From the NCBI RefSeq assembly GCF_008369935.1, contig NZ_VTUZ01000040.1, positions 1-64,000 of the forward strand: a stretch of 64,000 bases of DNA, written 5' to 3'. Within the stretch, counting starts at the first letter, position 1, and every line of letters begins with the position of its first letter. This DNA comes from Paraburkholderia panacisoli (GTDB lineage Bacteria; Pseudomonadota; Gammaproteobacteria; Burkholderiales; Burkholderiaceae). Below the pieces are notes generated by a model. The model saw only the letters and a program-made list of their open reading frames with translations. It did not search any database and had not been told where the DNA came from. Below are positions 27,007 to 35,216 of this stretch, piece by piece. Both the position numbers and the translations under genes were made by a program.

Positions 27007-28011
27007 CTAAAAACCCTCCAGCACGGTCTTTCCGATAGCCCTGCCGGTCTCGACCCTTTCGTGGGCCCTGCGGAGATTCTCTGCGTTGATGGGACCGCTC
27101 GCGTGTGTGAGAGTTGTTCTCAGCACGCCCGCATCGACTAGCGCCGACACCTCGCCCAGCAGGCGATGTTGCGCCTCCATATCCGCCGTCTGGAACAAGG
27201 ACCGGGTGAACATCATTTCCCACGAGATCGTGATGCTCTTCGCCTTGAAGGGTGCGATGCTCTCGTCGAAGTTATCGATCAGCACAATATGACCCTGAGG
27301 ATTCATCGCACGGGCGATGTCGGGTACGCTTCCCCGCGTTGACGTGATGGCCGCGACATAGTCGACGCCATTGAAGCCGATAGTCCTGATTGCTTCGTCC
27401 AGCGGCTTGCTGTGATCGGCAACGTGCGGGGCACCGAGCTTGCGAACCCACTCGACCGTTTCGGGACGGGATGCCGTGGCGATGACGGTAAGCCCGGTCA
27501 AGCGCGTCGCCAGTTGAATCGTCATGGATCCGACTCCACCGGCGCCGTTCAGCACGAGCAGCGTACCGCCTGGCGTTCGGGAGCCGTATCGCAGCTTCAT
27601 GCGGTCGAAGAGCATCTCCCACGCCGTAATAGAGGTAAGCGGCAACGCTGCCGCTTCGGCAAACGATAATGAGTTGGGCTTGGGCCCAACGATCCGTTCA
27701 TCGACGAGGTGAAACTCCGAGTTGGTCCCGGGCCGGTCCATCGCGCCCGCATAGAAGACCTCATCACCGGGCTTGAACAGGGTGACCTCGCTTCCGACCG
27801 CTTCAACAATGCCCGCCGCGTCATAGCCCAATACCCTGTAATCCTCGCCGTCAGCGGGATCCTCCCAGCGACGGCGCTTCACATCGACCGGATTCACCGA
27901 CACCGCCTTCACCGCAACCAGAAGATCACGCGGGCCGGGTTCAGGCGTGGGGAGTTCGATATCGGTCAAAACCTCGAGACCGCCCTTTACTCGATATCCA
28001 ACGGCTTTCAT
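27007..28011 (-). CDS. Zinc-free quinone-reductase-like MDR family oxidoreductase
   Basis: A 334-residue medium-chain dehydrogenase/reductase: N-terminal GroES-like domain (VGYRVKGGLEVLTDIELPTPEPG), then the nucleotide-binding domain with LNGAGGVGSMTIQLATRLTG. The structural and catalytic zinc cysteines of true alcohol dehydrogenases are not seen, so it belongs with zeta-crystallin/QOR-type NADPH:quinone reductases. The ATG at 28011 follows CGGAGAATGTT. It is downstream of an SDR in the same orientation, and the stop of that SDR is about 60 nt upstream, so they probably form one transcript. Confidence 0.88.
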   Translation of the reverse strand: MKAVGYRVKGGLEVLTDIELPTPEPGPRDLLVAVKAVSVNPVDVKRRRWEDPADGEDYRVLGYDAAGIVEAVGSEVTLFKPGDEVFYAGAMDRPGTNSEFHLVDERIVGPKPNSLSFAEAAALPLTSITAWEMLFDRMKLRYGSRTPGGTLLVLNGAGGVGSMTIQLATRLTGLTVIATASRPETVEWVRKLGAPHVADHSKPLDEAIRTIGFNGVDYVAAITSTRGSVPDIARAMNPQGHIVLIDNFDESIAPFKAKSITISWEMMFTRSLFQTADMEAQHRLLGEVSALVDAGVLRTTLTHASGPINAENLRRAHERVETGRAIGKTVLEGF

Positions 28012-28073
28012 AACATTCTCCGAGATCACTTCCCGAGGACGAATTGCCCCGCGATCGAGCCCTCACCGGGCGA

Positions 28074-28835
28074 TTACCAGACCTTCATTCCGCCGTCGAC
28101 GACGATGTCCACGCCAGTCACGTACGAACTATCATCGGAGGCCAGAAAAAGAGCGACGTTCGCCACTTCCTCGGGCCGTCCAAGTCGACCGAGGAGCGTC
28201 TTGCCAAGCATGTAGCCGGCCCACTCCGGATTTTTCAGTTGCTCTCGCGTCTGGTTGGTTTCAATCACCCCGGGCGAAATCGAATTGGCGCGAATCCCAT
28301 GGTCCCGCCCTTCCATCGCCAACTGTCGCGTCATGCCGATAATCCCCGCCTTGGCGGTGGTGTGGGCAAGCGAGCCAAGGTTCTTGAAGCTCATGAGTGC
28401 GGTCAGGGAAGCCGTGTTCACAATCACGCCGCGACTTGCTTTCAGATGCGGCCATGCGGCCCGCGTGAGGTAGAACACCAGATCGACCTCTTCGCGACGA
28501 TTGCGGTCCCATTCGTCGTCCGAGATGTCCTCGATCCAGTTGAAGTACGCCATCGCGGCGTTATTGAAAAGGACGTCGATACGGCCAAATGTCCGCACAG
28601 CGAGGTCGACGAGTGCCCCACAGTCGGCGGGTTTCGTCAGATCGCACGGATGCAGGGACACCATCGTGCCGCCGGCGGCGCGAACCGCATCGACAGTGGC
28701 ATGCGCATCGTCGGCATACAAGCCGCAGCCGACCACGAGCGCACCTTCTTGCGCAAACGTCAGCGCGGCCTCGCGCCCCATGCTCCCGCCTGTTCCCGTG
28801 ATGATGCACACCTTTCCCGCGAGCCTGTTCGACAC
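28074..28835 (-). CDS. SDR family oxidoreductase with His in place of the catalytic Tyr
   Basis: A 253-residue short-chain dehydrogenase/reductase from a GTG at 28835, preceded by CGGAGATCC. It has the cofactor motif TGTGGSMG near residues 13-20, NNAA at 91-94, the catalytic Ser near 143 in NTASLTAL, and SISPGVIET and IVDGGMKVW at the end. The usual YxxxK is replaced by His158-TTA-Lys162 (LAHTTAKAGIIGMTRQLA). A His at this place occurs in a subset of SDRs, so the change may be a family feature, but proton relay must differ. The neighbour downstream is the quinone-reductase-like enzyme; DoxX lies upstream. Confidence 0.85.
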   Translation of the reverse strand: MSNRLAGKVCIITGTGGSMGREAALTFAQEGALVVGCGLYADDAHATVDAVRAAGGTMVSLHPCDLTKPADCGALVDLAVRTFGRIDVLFNNAAMAYFNWIEDISDDEWDRNRREEVDLVFYLTRAAWPHLKASRGVIVNTASLTALMSFKNLGSLAHTTAKAGIIGMTRQLAMEGRDHGIRANSISPGVIETNQTREQLKNPEWAGYMLGKTLLGRLGRPEEVANVALFLASDDSSYVTGVDIVVDGGMKVW

Positions 28836-28940
28836 GGTGGATCTCCGTTTGAGGATAGCGATGCTGCGACAGACGAACGAGCCAGACGAGACGATCACCC
28901 ACCCGTTCAGGCAAGCGTTCGCCTCGACGGATCAGTCTTC

Positions 28941-29363
28941 CTAGCTCGCACTCAGAGGCGCAGCACGCGAGGCCGCCCGCCCGGCGCGCGCGTCGAAGCT
29001 GAACGCACCGGCACCAAAGTAGGTGATCTGCAGGAGGCCGCCCGCCATCATCACGTTCTTCAGGAAGTGAATCATCTGATTCTGGTCGGCGAAATTGTGG
29101 TGGAAGAAAGCCGCCGTGGCGAGACAGAACACCGCCATCGCGAGCGACACGTAGCGGGCACGGTATCCCGACAGCAACAGCAAGCCGCCGCCCAGTTCGA
29201 CGGCGACGGCGGCAATGTACGCGAGCGGCGGTACAGGCAGACCCATAGCCGCGATATAGCCGACCGTCGCGGCGTATGCGCCGAGTTTGCCCAGCCCGCT
29301 CATGACGAACGGTGCTCCGATCATGATACGACCCAACAGTGGAAGAAACTTGTAACGATCCAT
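28941..29363 (-). CDS. DoxX family membrane protein
   Basis: A 140-residue protein with four hydrophobic helices: LLGRIMIGAPFVMSGLGKL, TVGYIAAMGLPVPPLAYIAAVAVELGGGLLLL, YVSLAMAVFCLATAAFF and a last helix around ILKNVMMAGGLLQITYFGAG. The HHNFADQNQMIHFLKN loop is typical of DoxX/YphA-like proteins, which are linked to redox and quinone metabolism but not biochemically well defined. The ATG follows AGGAGGTCTTC. Runs of pirin, AzoR and DoxX genes are common in proteobacteria, which fits this neighbourhood. Confidence 0.9.
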   Translation of the reverse strand: MDRYKFLPLLGRIMIGAPFVMSGLGKLGAYAATVGYIAAMGLPVPPLAYIAAVAVELGGGLLLLSGYRARYVSLAMAVFCLATAAFFHHNFADQNQMIHFLKNVMMAGGLLQITYFGAGAFSFDARAGRAASRAAPLSAS

Positions 29364-29405
29364 GAAGACCTCCTGAAATTGACTTACGTAGGTGGACTAT
29401 GAAAA

Positions 29406-29850
29406 TTACACCTGGCCGGTGCCCACCATCACCAGCTCGGAATCTTCGTGCGCGGTTGTTTCAACCGCCGGCACCTTCGTGATCGCGGCAGCGTCCAGCG
29501 GACGCATGGGTTCGCCGTCGACTTCGATTCGTCCTGATGCCACCACTGGGTAGGCACAAAGCGACGGACTCAACGCCTGCCAGATGCGCTTGCCTGCCTT
29601 TAGCGTTGGGCCGAGCAGGCGCGCATTCGCGCGAATAAGAATCGCGCCCTCGTCTCTGGCGAAGCCGCTCGCAAGCACCACGAAGCGTCCGGAGCGATCG
29701 CCCTTGGGAAACGGCTTCATGTCCCACCGGGGTTCGCCGCCGGCCACGCGAGGCACCCACCAGATCTGATAGAGATTGAGTGGTACGTCGCCCCTGTTGA
29801 ACTCAGTGTGGCGGATACCAGTGCCTGCTCATCACCTGAACATCGCCCAT
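29406..29850 (-). pseudogene. Decayed pirin-like gene (C-terminal two thirds)
   Basis: The minus strand encodes a recognisable pirin: GDVQVMS, then [frameshift] TGIRHTEFNRGDVPLNLYQIWW and a long open tail to residues ETTAHEDSELVMVG. The normal junction would read VMSAGTGIRHTE; here two bases appear missing near 29822, so GDVQVMS and GTGIRHTE lie in different frames. No start codon or N-terminal cupin precedes it. The intact part from about 29756 could be translated but lacks a start signal, so I call it a relic of a second, YhaK-like pirin distinct from the one at 25.2 kb. Confidence 0.72.
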
Positions 29851-29990
29851 GGGCGGCCACCGATACCCGTGATTCAGGCCGTGACGGAATGCTATATGCG
29901 CAACGATCGTCCGCCTATCTCCTGAATTACAACGCATCATTGCTCATGGTAGAAAAATGAAATTCCATTGAAACTCACCGGTGAGCCAGA

Positions 29991-30226
29991 TCACTGATCG
30001 CAGCGATGCAAGGCGTCGGCCTGGCCTTGCTGCATCGGGAACTTGTCGGGGACGACATTCAGGCTGGCGGCTAAGGCATCTGCTGCCCTATCTGGCTACG
30101 GCGCCAGGCCTCGTGCACGCGATCTTCGCCACGCGCCGAGCCATGGTTCCGGCTGCCCAACAGCTGCTGGACGCACTCGTTGCAGGATTTGGAGCATTCA
30201 ATGAAGACTTATACCGCGGCCGTTGA
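29991..30226 (+). pseudogene. LysR C-terminal fragment, frameshifted
   Basis: On the plus strand codons read AAMQGVGLALLHRELVGDDIQAG up to about 30066, then continue in another frame as LRHLLPYLATAPGLVHAIFATRRAMVPAAQQLLDALVAGFG. Together they match the last 80 residues of a LysR effector domain (GVGLALLHRELVGDDxxxGRL..). One base near 30068-30070 is missing, and the first two thirds of the gene are gone. Its back-to-back position with the pirin relic suggests an ancestral LysR-pirin divergent pair whose middle was deleted. Confidence 0.65.
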
Positions 30227-30260
30227 TGAGCCGGCGCGGTGCGTCGTGTAATTGCTTGAA

Positions 30261-30641
30261 CTAGAGCTGGGGCCGCTGCACGATTTTGCTGCTAACCGAC
30301 GTGACACCCTGCACCTTGCTGGCAGCGTCTGTTGCGATCTGCTCCTGGTCTGGGGTATCAATAAAGCCGCTCAGGATCACCTCCCCCGTTTGTGCGTTCG
30401 CAAATACCGCAATATCTGTCCCCGCCAGGCCCTTCGTCTTATTCAGCGCCTGGTGCACTTTCTTCGCAAATGCGCGGTTCGCGGCGCGGTCGGTTTTCTT
30501 CGACCCGCCGGGTTGGGACGCTTGACCGGTTGTTGTGGCGCCGCTTTGCGCAGCCGGGCCCGATGTCGGTCCCTGGGCAAGAACAACCGTCGAGAGACAA
30601 CCCGCTATCGCCCACAATGCCGCTTTATATGTCATCCTCAT
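30261..30641 (-). CDS. Secreted BON-domain protein
   Basis: A 126-residue protein: signal peptide (TYKAALWAIAGCLSTVVLAQG), a low-complexity Gly/Ser/Gln linker to about residue 50, and one BON domain with KKVHQALNKTKGLAGTDIAVFANAQTGEVILSGFIDTPDQEQIATDAASKVQGVTSVSSKIV. BON domains bind phospholipid or peptidoglycan-associated partners and occur in OsmY- and Kbp-like envelope stress proteins. Starts at 30641 (MRMTYK) or 30635 are both possible; an upstream GTG is less likely. It is not clearly in an operon. Confidence 0.85.
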   Translation of the reverse strand: MRMTYKAALWAIAGCLSTVVLAQGPTSGPAAQSGATTTGQASQPGGSKKTDRAANRAFAKKVHQALNKTKGLAGTDIAVFANAQTGEVILSGFIDTPDQEQIATDAASKVQGVTSVSSKIVQRPQL

Positions 30642-30693
30642 TGGTTCCACCCTAGTGTTTTAAAGTGCTCGCACAGTAGTCACGGCAGCGCGG

Positions 30694-30996
30694 TTAGCGT
30701 GCATCGTAATCAACCTGGTGACGCGTCTCTCGCATGCCGGCAAGTGCTTCGCGAACCCGAAGATGTTCCGGGTGGTTCGCATAGTCTTCAAGGGCAGCGC
30801 GTGATTCAAAATCGGCCACGAGAACAACGTCGCACGCATAGTCGACTTCACTGATATCAAGCCCAACATCGATCTCCAGCAAACCCGGAATCAAGCCTCG
30901 AAGGCTCTCGAACTCCTGTTTGACGCGTCTGGCCGTCTCGCGGCGCGCGCTCGCAGTCTCTCCTGCAACACGCCACATCACAATGTGCCTGATCAT
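30694..30996 (-). CDS. Dabb (stress-responsive A/B barrel) domain protein
   Basis: A 100-residue dimeric alpha+beta barrel protein with the family pattern MIRHIVMWRV at the start, GLIPGLLEIDVGLDISEVDYACDVVLVADFESRAALEDYANHPEHLRV in the middle and RHQVDYDA at the end. Dabb proteins include monooxygenase-like and decarboxylase/dehydratase-like enzymes and are frequent passengers of aromatic-degradation clusters. The ATG follows GAGATACAGCA. A 17-bp palindrome about 160 nt upstream resembles the one before the dioxygenase gene, so this gene may belong to the same LysR regulon. Confidence 0.85.
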   Translation of the reverse strand: MIRHIVMWRVAGETASARRETARRVKQEFESLRGLIPGLLEIDVGLDISEVDYACDVVLVADFESRAALEDYANHPEHLRVREALAGMRETRHQVDYDAR

Positions 30997-31154
30997 TGCT
31001 GTATCTCACGAAGTGGATTCAAAACGAAGCCGCAGTCGACGCTGCAGCATTTCTTTACCAGCCATCCCACCTCTTTATACTTTCCAATCGCCAAATTTTG
31101 AGTTTACGATACGTCTGTTCTTGGGCAAGAAAAATGCGCCTGCGGAAAAATTGA

Positions 31155-31171
31155 TTTCCACCTTGCGGAAA
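31155..31171. promoter_or_regulatory. 17-bp palindrome TTTCCAC-N5-GGAAA upstream of the Dabb gene
   Basis: The sequence TTTCCACCTTGCGGAAA is an imperfect inverted repeat with TTTCC/GGAAA arms. It shares 12 of 17 positions with the palindrome at 32192-32208. It lies between the LysR gene end and the Dabb start, so it probably acts on the Dabb promoter. The binding factor is presumably the adjacent LysR regulator (inference). Confidence 0.5.
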
Positions 31172-31216
31172 AATCGCATCAGAAATCCGCAAAGCACGCT
31201 GTTGAGCTATCCGGAA

Positions 31217-32182
31217 TCAGCGAACCTGGGTTCTCTGCGCGGTTCGTACAGCAAGGGCACTTTTGGGCACCGCGTTCCAGCGATTCTCCAGGTCTAGCTT
31301 CCTGACGTGCTCGGTCAACGCATCGGCAAATACCCGAATCTTCGCAGGCTGGTTTCGTCGACTCTGATAGGCGAGATTGATTGTCAGCGGTGGCAATTCC
31401 CAGTCGCCCAGCAAAGGAACCAGTCGTCCGGCGACGATATCGTCGTGCACGATGTAGAGCGGCTGAACCACGATTCCCAGCCCGGCCCGCGCCGCCGCGC
31501 AGATGACTTGTCCTTCGTTCGACTCCAGCACCGCGTTGATTGCAATGCTGCGCCGCTCCCGGCCTCGCTTGAATTCGAGCAGAAAGGGGTTTGCCGCGTA
31601 GCTGTAAACGAGCACGCTCTGGCTTGCGATGTCGTCGGGCGTCTCCGGCACGCCATGCCTGGCGAGATACGCCGGGGACGCGGCCAGCACGCGGCGCGTG
31701 TGCGCCAATCGTCGGACGGTTATGCCCGAGTCTCCCTCGTGTTCGCGCGTGCGAATCGCGCAATCGATGCCCGCTTCGATGAAATTCGGATAACGATTCG
31801 CCGCCGTAATCTGCACGGACAGTTCAGGATAGCGCTGCCTGAATTCCGGCAGCCACGGGGCAATATGCAAGACAGCAAACGAGACCGAGCTCGTTACACG
31901 CAGCACTCCCCTCGGTTGCCGCGCCATATCACTGACAGCGGAATCGGCTTCCGCGATCTCCGCGAGAATCGACACGCAACGCTGTTGATACTCGCGTCCT
32001 GCGTCCGTGAGCCACAATCGACGCGTAGTACGCTCGACCAGACGTGTTCCTAAACGATCCTCGAGCGCGCTCAGCATCCGGCTCGCCGCTGCATTTGAAA
32101 TGCCCAGGCGTTCTGCAGCTTTGGACAGACTGCCGAGTTCGGCTGTCAGCGCAAAGAACTCCATTTGCGTATAGCGGTCCAT
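31217..32182 (-). CDS. LysR family transcriptional regulator of the dioxygenase cluster
   Basis: A 321-residue LysR protein: MDRYTQMEFFALTAELGSLSKAAERLGISNAAASRMLSALEDRLGTRLVERTTRRLWLTDAG is the DNA-binding region, followed by an effector domain (GVLRVTSSVSFAVLHIAPWLPEFRQRYPELSVQI). It belongs to the CrgA/AaeR-like branch with an ERTTRRL motif. It is divergent from the intradiol dioxygenase gene across about 130 nt containing a TTTCCA/TGGAAA palindrome. It is therefore the probable activator of the dioxygenase/maleylacetate-reductase operon, responding to a ring-cleavage substrate or intermediate (inference). Confidence 0.92.
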   Translation of the reverse strand: MDRYTQMEFFALTAELGSLSKAAERLGISNAAASRMLSALEDRLGTRLVERTTRRLWLTDAGREYQQRCVSILAEIAEADSAVSDMARQPRGVLRVTSSVSFAVLHIAPWLPEFRQRYPELSVQITAANRYPNFIEAGIDCAIRTREHEGDSGITVRRLAHTRRVLAASPAYLARHGVPETPDDIASQSVLVYSYAANPFLLEFKRGRERRSIAINAVLESNEGQVICAAARAGLGIVVQPLYIVHDDIVAGRLVPLLGDWELPPLTINLAYQSRRNQPAKIRVFADALTEHVRKLDLENRWNAVPKSALAVRTAQRTQVR

Positions 32183-32191
32183 GCGATGATT

Positions 32192-32208
32192 TTTCCACTG
32201 AATGGAAA
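32192..32208. promoter_or_regulatory. 17-bp palindrome in the LysR/dioxygenase intergenic region
   Basis: TTTCCACTGAATGGAAA forms perfect 6-bp arms with a 5-nt centre. It is 10 nt upstream of the LysR ATG and about 105 nt upstream of the dioxygenase start, a position suited to autorepression and activation. A similar site stands before the Dabb gene. Confidence 0.55.
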
Positions 32209-32313
32209 TTTGTTTTCACTATAGCGCATATTTTTTCTTCTGGAACATCGCTAGAGTCCTGACATGACCACCTTTCGGTGGCGCATTCAGCAAGCACAAT
32301 TCCGGAGACAGTA

Positions 32314-33198
32314 ATGCGCAATATCAGCGAGGACACCATCACGCAAGCAGTGCTTGCGGCAATGTCTGGCTGCAAGAATGACAGGCTGCATACGGTCATG
32401 ATCAGTCTCGTCCAACATCTGCATTCCTTCGCACGTGAAGTCAAGCTGACCGAGAGCGAGTGGACGTACGCAATCAATTTTCTTACCGAAGTCGGCCACA
32501 TCACTGATGACAAACGCCAGGAGTTCATCCTTTTATCGGATACCCTCGGCCTGTCGATGCTGACCACGACGCAAAACAACAGTAAGCCTCCCACATGCAC
32601 CGAGACCACAGTGCTCGGGCCATTCTTCGTCGAAGGGTCACCCGATTATGAGAACGGCGAAGACATTTCCAATGGCGCAGCAGGCCTGCCGTGCTTTGTC
32701 ACGGGCCACGTTCGCGGTCTTCATGGAGAAGCGGTGCCGAATGCGACGCTCGAAGTCTGGCAATCGGACGAAGATGGCAACTACGACGTACAGTATGCTG
32801 CCAAGCAGCAAGCCGAAGTGAAGCATCAAGGCCGCGGTCGCCTGCGCACGCTTGCTGATGGACGCTTTCACTTTCGCTCGATTCTCGCCGAGGCATATCC
32901 AATTCCTCATGACGGCCCGGTTGGGCGGATGCTCGAAGCGCTCGGACGACATCCCTGGCGGCCCGCACACCTGCATTTCTGGATCAACGCGGCCGGGTAC
33001 GAACCTCTGATCACACATATCTTCCGTAACGGGGACAAGTACCTCGACTCGGACGCCGTGTTCGGCGTGCGCTCGACCCTGGTGGCTGACTGGATTGAGC
33101 ACCCGGCAGGCGTGGCACCGGACGGTACGTTGATGGACACGCCGTTTTACACGCTCGACTATGAGTTCGTCCTTAATCCTGTCGGCGCCGCATCGTGA
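32314..33198 (+). CDS. Intradiol ring-cleavage dioxygenase, hydroxyquinol 1,2-dioxygenase type
   Basis: A 294-residue enzyme with the N-terminal helical dimerisation domain of the catechol/hydroxyquinol group (about residues 1-100, ending TTVLGPFFVEGSP) and the beta-sandwich catalytic domain. Predicted Fe(III) ligands are Tyr157 in DGNYDVQ, Tyr195 in AEAYPIPHDGPVG and His219/His221 in RPAHLHFWI. Pairing with maleylacetate reductase argues for hydroxyquinol (1,2,4-benzenetriol) cleavage to maleylacetate rather than plain catechol cleavage; the sequence alone cannot exclude catechol or chlorocatechol. The ATG at 32314 follows GGAGACAGTA; an upstream frame start at 32278 is not needed. Maleylacetate reductase begins 100 nt later. 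Confidence 0.9.
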   Translation: MRNISEDTITQAVLAAMSGCKNDRLHTVMISLVQHLHSFAREVKLTESEWTYAINFLTEVGHITDDKRQEFILLSDTLGLSMLTTTQNNSKPPTCTETTVLGPFFVEGSPDYENGEDISNGAAGLPCFVTGHVRGLHGEAVPNATLEVWQSDEDGNYDVQYAAKQQAEVKHQGRGRLRTLADGRFHFRSILAEAYPIPHDGPVGRMLEALGRHPWRPAHLHFWINAAGYEPLITHIFRNGDKYLDSDAVFGVRSTLVADWIEHPAGVAPDGTLMDTPFYTLDYEFVLNPVGAAS

Positions 33199-33298
33199 TC
33201 CGGCGTTTCAAACTGCCCCGCGCCTGAAAGCCTGGTCTTGATCAAGGGCTCTCGACGAGTCCGTCAACAGCAAATCCCCTCCTTCCACGAGGTCCACC

Positions 33299-34366
33299 GT
33301 GCCCCCTTGCGATTTTGTCTACAACGGTCGCGCAACGCGTGTCGTATTTGGTAATGGATCACGCGTGCATCTGGAGCGCGAACTGCTGGCGCTCGGCGCA
33401 CAGCGCGCGTTGGTTCTCTGCAGTCCGGAACAGCACGCACTCGGCGCATCGGTGGCGCAGCAGCTGGGAAGCCGCTCAGCGGGTCTTTTCGATCGCGCCG
33501 CCATGCACGTGCCACTCGAACTCGCTGCCGAAGCACGAACGGTCGCTGCCTCGTTGGGCGCCGATTGCATCGTCGCTGCCGGTGGCGGGTCAGCTATTGG
33601 GCTCGCCAAAGCAATCGCGCTCGAGTCGAGCCTGCCCATTCTGGCCCTGCCCACCACTTATGCCGGCAGCGAAATGACACCGATATACGGGCTGACGGAC
33701 GCAGGCCTCAAGCGGACTGGAACCGATATTCGCGTCATGCCCAAAACCGTGATCTACGACCCAGAGCTGACACTCACCCTGCCCGTTGGCATGTCGGTAA
33801 CAAGCGGGATCAACGCTATTGCACACGCGGCAGAAGGCTTATATTCGCGTGACGCGAATCCGCTTACGAGCCTGATGGCGGAAGAAGGCATCACAGCGCT
33901 CGCGCGCAGCCTGCCCGAGATCGTCGCCAATCCGAACGACCCGTCTGCGCGTGCCGACGCCTTGTACGGTTCCTGGCTATGCGGCGCCGTTCTCGGAAGC
34001 GTCGGTATGGCGCTGCATCACAAGCTTTGCCATACGCTTGGCGGCAGCTTCGATCTGCCGCATGCTCCGACTCATACGATCGTGCTCCCGCATGCACTGG
34101 CTTACAACGCCGAGGCTGCGCCCGACGCCATGAAACGCGTCGCGAAAGCAGTGGGACATGAGAGTGCCGCACAGGGTCTATTCGAACTCGCGCGTGCAAA
34201 CGGCGCGCCGATCGCGTTGAAAGACATCGGCATGCGCGAAGACCAGTTGGACCACGCCGCCGACCTCGCGTGCAGCAATGCATACTGGAATCCGCGGCCG
34301 CTGGAACGTAATGCGATTCGTGCCTTGCTTCAGCGCGCATACGAAGGGAGCGCACCAAAGCCGTGA
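33299..34366 (+). CDS. Maleylacetate reductase
   Basis: A 355-residue iron-containing alcohol-dehydrogenase-fold enzyme. It starts FVYNGRATRVVFGNGS, has the cofactor loop GGGSAIGLAKA at 95-105, PTTYAGSEMTPIYG near 120, and the metal/substrate region ALHHKLCHTLGGSFDLPHAPTHTIVLPHALAYN near 237-270. The length and the HHKLCHTLGG motif are those of maleylacetate reductases, which reduce maleylacetate with NAD(P)H to 3-oxoadipate. The GTG start at 33299 follows ACGAGGTCCACC. It is the second gene of the operon headed by the dioxygenase; the two form the lower pathway. The 3-oxoadipate steps are not in the window. Confidence 0.94.
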   Translation: MPPCDFVYNGRATRVVFGNGSRVHLERELLALGAQRALVLCSPEQHALGASVAQQLGSRSAGLFDRAAMHVPLELAAEARTVAASLGADCIVAAGGGSAIGLAKAIALESSLPILALPTTYAGSEMTPIYGLTDAGLKRTGTDIRVMPKTVIYDPELTLTLPVGMSVTSGINAIAHAAEGLYSRDANPLTSLMAEEGITALARSLPEIVANPNDPSARADALYGSWLCGAVLGSVGMALHHKLCHTLGGSFDLPHAPTHTIVLPHALAYNAEAAPDAMKRVAKAVGHESAAQGLFELARANGAPIALKDIGMREDQLDHAADLACSNAYWNPRPLERNAIRALLQRAYEGSAPKP

Positions 34367-34378
34367 AGCTCAAAGTAT

Positions 34379-35077
34379 TCACCCTCCCGCCGGCGCCCTG
34401 GACGCCTGTGATGGCTTAAAGACAAGCTGCTCGATTGTGCGCCAGCATGCATCGACCAACGCCGGGTCGGACGCAGAGAGATTGCTCGTCGCCGATATCT
34501 CAGGGCCAAAGCCCGATAGCGTCGACGTCAGACTGACTAACATATAGTGAAAAATGATAGGCTCGACTGCCGGCAAAGCATGCTCGTTCTGAGCGGCGCG
34601 AATTTGCGGCAGGAGCCACGCAATCAGTGGTTTGAGAATCGTATCCGCGATCCATTGCAGCCTTGAACTGTAGCCTAGCTCTTCCTGAAGCATGAAGCGA
34701 TGTAACTCAGGGTACTCCACACTGAAGCGGAATAGCGCCCGATAGGCCAGTTTGACCCGTTCGACTGCACTTGCCGAATCCGAGCCCGACAGATTGGCAT
34801 CGCGTTCACTACGGACACGCTCGAATACGTGCTCTGCAACGGCCTGCCACAGAATCTCCTTGGATCGGAAATGGTATGTGATGAGCGGATGCTGCACACC
34901 CAACCGGTCTGCAATGCTGCGAATGCTTGCAGCATCGAAACGCCTGGACGCGAATTCAACCAACGCGGCGTCCAGAATTGCCGAACGGGTTTCCTGGGCC
35001 CTCTGCTGCCCAGCACGCTTCAGCTCCGCCGGCTGGCGCGTCCGGACGGCATTTTTAGCGGCAGAGTTCTGTTTCAT
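34379..35077 (-). CDS. TetR family transcriptional regulator (paralogue 1)
   Basis: A 232-residue TetR protein. A basic N-terminal tail and AQETRSAILDAALVEFASRRFDAASIRSIADRLGVQHPLITYHFRSKEILWQAVAEHVF form the DNA-binding domain; the C-terminal ligand domain includes FSVEYPELHRFMLQEELGYSSRLQWIADTILKPLIAWLLPQIRAAQ. It is a close paralogue of the TetR at 44.9 kb, nearly the same through the recognition helix. It overlaps no gene, is convergent with the maleylacetate reductase and lies downstream of the flavin monooxygenase in the same direction. Start at 35077 (MKQNSA); an earlier in-frame ATG would add 12 residues. Confidence 0.9.
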   Translation of the reverse strand: MKQNSAAKNAVRTRQPAELKRAGQQRAQETRSAILDAALVEFASRRFDAASIRSIADRLGVQHPLITYHFRSKEILWQAVAEHVFERVRSERDANLSGSDSASAVERVKLAYRALFRFSVEYPELHRFMLQEELGYSSRLQWIADTILKPLIAWLLPQIRAAQNEHALPAVEPIIFHYMLVSLTSTLSGFGPEISATSNLSASDPALVDACWRTIEQLVFKPSQASRAPAGG

Positions 35078-35216
35078 GATGACGTGCCCGCTGGGGAGTA
35101 CCATCGGTCCCACCTGGTGTCCGTGGTATCCACTCCTTCACCGTTCTCTCCTGCTATTGCGCGTCATACCCCTTGGACGCCGCGACCGCCCTGGGGTAAG
35201 ACGCGGCCGACAGCGC

